NCBI RefSeq assembly: GCF_052857255.1
Contig: NC_135505.1
Location: forward strand, 24,100,269-24,164,268
DNA: 64,000 nt
DNA from: Amblyomma americanum
Taxonomy: Eukaryota > Arthropoda > Arachnida > Ixodida > Ixodidae
Direction of reading: 5' to 3'
Part shown: piece after piece, positions 62,491 to 64,000 of the stretch
Numbering within the stretch: the stretch's first letter is position 1
Layout: each line of letters begins with the position of its first letter
Made by a program: the position numbers and the translations under genes
Notes under the pieces: model-generated
The model's database searches: none
Told to the model about the DNA's origin: nothing
Seen by the model: the letters and a program-made list of their open reading frames with translations, nothing else

Positions 62491-64000
62491 GACCTCCGCT
62501 GCGCTGTCTTCACTTTACACCTCGGTTTTCTGACACGTCAGTCTTCCGCTCCTGGTGCTCGCCACGCTCTTTGTCGCTGTCGCCTCGCACACACTCTTCT
62601 TCGCAGGGTGTGTGCGAAGCAGAAACATTTTTTCGGCATTCTAACGTTAATGCTCCGTAATTAGTTGTGATAGCGGAGAATTCAGAGAACATCTGAAAGA
62701 AGCTCTAGTACATTCCTACCTCGTCGATGGCATCCGTTTAAGTTGAGGCCGTTGAACTCATTTAAGCCAAGTACTTCCTGTTATGTATACCAAGTCTGAG
62801 TGATCATAACCATGTCGAAATTTAAATTTAAGCTAATAAAGAAGGTTGTCGGTGCGTCATTTTGGCGGACTGCACACTGCAGTCCATTAAAGTAAGATAA
62901 CCACTTTTAATTGGTAATGTGAATTCACTTATTGCGGTCATTAAGAAGGCGGTAAGAAAACCAGCTGCTTGGAGGCCAAGGGGCGCAGAGAGAGGCAGAC
63001 AGGAGGCACGTAATCGGGATGGCCACGGACGCTTCTGTTTTCCACAAAAAGTAACTTTATGCACCAGAATAAAGCTTAAATAGGTCCTCGTTGCTTCAGC
63101 ACAACTGCTTCTTCGCTAATCTGTGAAAATTTATAAACATTTATTATCATTTAGAAGCATTTATGGCCGCGCTAACCTTTCTTACCACTTCGAAGTATCT
63201 ATTTCCGGGCTTAGTTGGTTGGACATATATCGTGTAAGGTGGCTATCGCAGAGACGACCCGCACAAAAATATAAGTGTAAACAAGACAGGCTTTAAGCAG
63301 CTTATTCGAAGTTCAGAGCATCAAGCACAAAGACGCAGTGCGAATAAGCGCTGCATAAAAAAAATGAACAGAAAAGCACTTACAGAGCTAACAGCTGTGA
63401 GGCTATATGAACCAGAAAATTACTTTCGGGAGAGCGGAGTCAAACAGACGTGCCAGTAATGCCTGCAGTCCCCTTTTCTCTCACACACATATGGAACGCT
63501 TCAAGCAGCGGCGGGCAGATGCACAGTCTCCCCTTATGGTGAGATTGTGAATGTTTTTTTATATCGCACACTTGCCTTAAAGGTATAATTTGGGTTTAAT
63601 GTATACTAACTAAAGGAAATCATATAAGCTGTTTTCATTCATGAACCGGAGAAGGCTCGTGATCTTACTCTTGTCGGTCAACCACTTGGAAAAGTCCTCC
63701 TCCCTTTTAGCGGTTAGTCCTATTTGCATTGAAATTCAGGTCCTTAATGCCTTTTATCTTACACATCTGTCCACTTGAAAGCACTGGCTTTCGGTTTAAA
63801 ATTTTAAAAGTATAGGAGGCGCAGAGGAAACCGGTGAATTCCAGCTGTGACTGTGCAGGTGACTTATCTTATACTTGGCGCTTTTATGGAAGACTGCCGA
63901 CAATATAAAAAAACAAACCTGTGAGCCTTTTATGCCCGTAAGCGAACGAAGCTTGGCTAGAATAAACTAAATCTGCGGTGCAGGAAGGACCTTTCAGCTA
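62491..64000. other. Unassigned
   Basis: Short frames only and no recognised repeat. If the P450 exon is real, this is still its first intron. Confidence 0.4.

Noticed and set aside
1..64000. CRISPR arrays, bacterial operons, rRNA, functional tRNA genes or env-bearing endogenous viruses
   Set aside because: None seen. The tRNA-like sequences are SINE heads with damaged boxes, and none of the LTR elements has an env-like frame after pol.

Overview
The window looks like non-genic heterochromatin or intergenic DNA of a hard tick (Ixodida, probably metastriate). Evidence: (i) tRNA-headed SINEs of the tick Ruka type, one nearly complete with a target-site duplication; (ii) an RTE-clade LINE with a (TCA)n/(TGA)n tail in at least six pieces, its antisense text being a familiar tick genomic repeat; (iii) Penelope-like elements with a GIY-YIG endonuclease; (iv) CR1-, I- and Ty3/Gypsy-type retroelements with a eukaryotic layout. 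There are no bacterial operons, rRNA, CRISPR arrays or intact tRNA genes. These assignments come from motif reading, not from a database search.

Layout. 1-1.6 kb: nothing recognised. 1.6-12.2 kb: a nest. A Penelope-like element (minus, 1.9-3.28 kb) abuts a 5'-truncated I-type LINE (plus, 3.29-12.18 kb). A 5.1-kb Ty3/Gypsy element (minus, 6261-11391) is inserted in that LINE with a 4-bp ATAT duplication and about 97% identical LTRs. 12.2-13.75 kb: a fold-back element, then an RTE fragment split by a palindromic TA-flanked MITE. 13.75-20.3 kb: mostly unassigned, with a CACGTG minisatellite, a 129-bp tandem duplication and a decayed CR1-like LINE. 20.3-26.3 kb: a near full-length but dead I-type LINE. 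26.8-31.57 kb: a second, decayed Gypsy element with only its 3' LTR. 34.2-39.4 kb: a pogo/Tigger transposase pseudogene interrupted by a near full-length CR1/L2-like LINE whose ORF1 carries a 2A-like motif (DVELNPGP). 40.3-49.55 kb: a third Gypsy pol fragment and three CR1-like LINEs, one nearly complete (44.87-49.5 kb). 49.6-52.4 kb: an RTE fragment holding a 758-bp TRIM-like LTR miniature with an ATAT duplication, then a second Penelope tail. 52.8-56.1 kb: more CR1 tails, a broken THAP-domain ORF and a hairpin. 56.6-64 kb: two more copies of the palindromic MITE, SINEs, and the only candidate host coding exon, possibly the first exon of a mitochondrial-clan cytochrome P450 (58081-58276, plus).

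The genes do not form a pathway. The window is a record of stacked mobile-element insertions from which relative ages can be read. Almost every coding region is broken by stops or frameshifts. The best preserved is the Gypsy element at 6261-11391, whose pol is open except for one in-frame UGA. The most unusual items are the 2A-bearing LINE ORF1, the TRIM-like element, and the shared ATAT integration site at three LTR elements.
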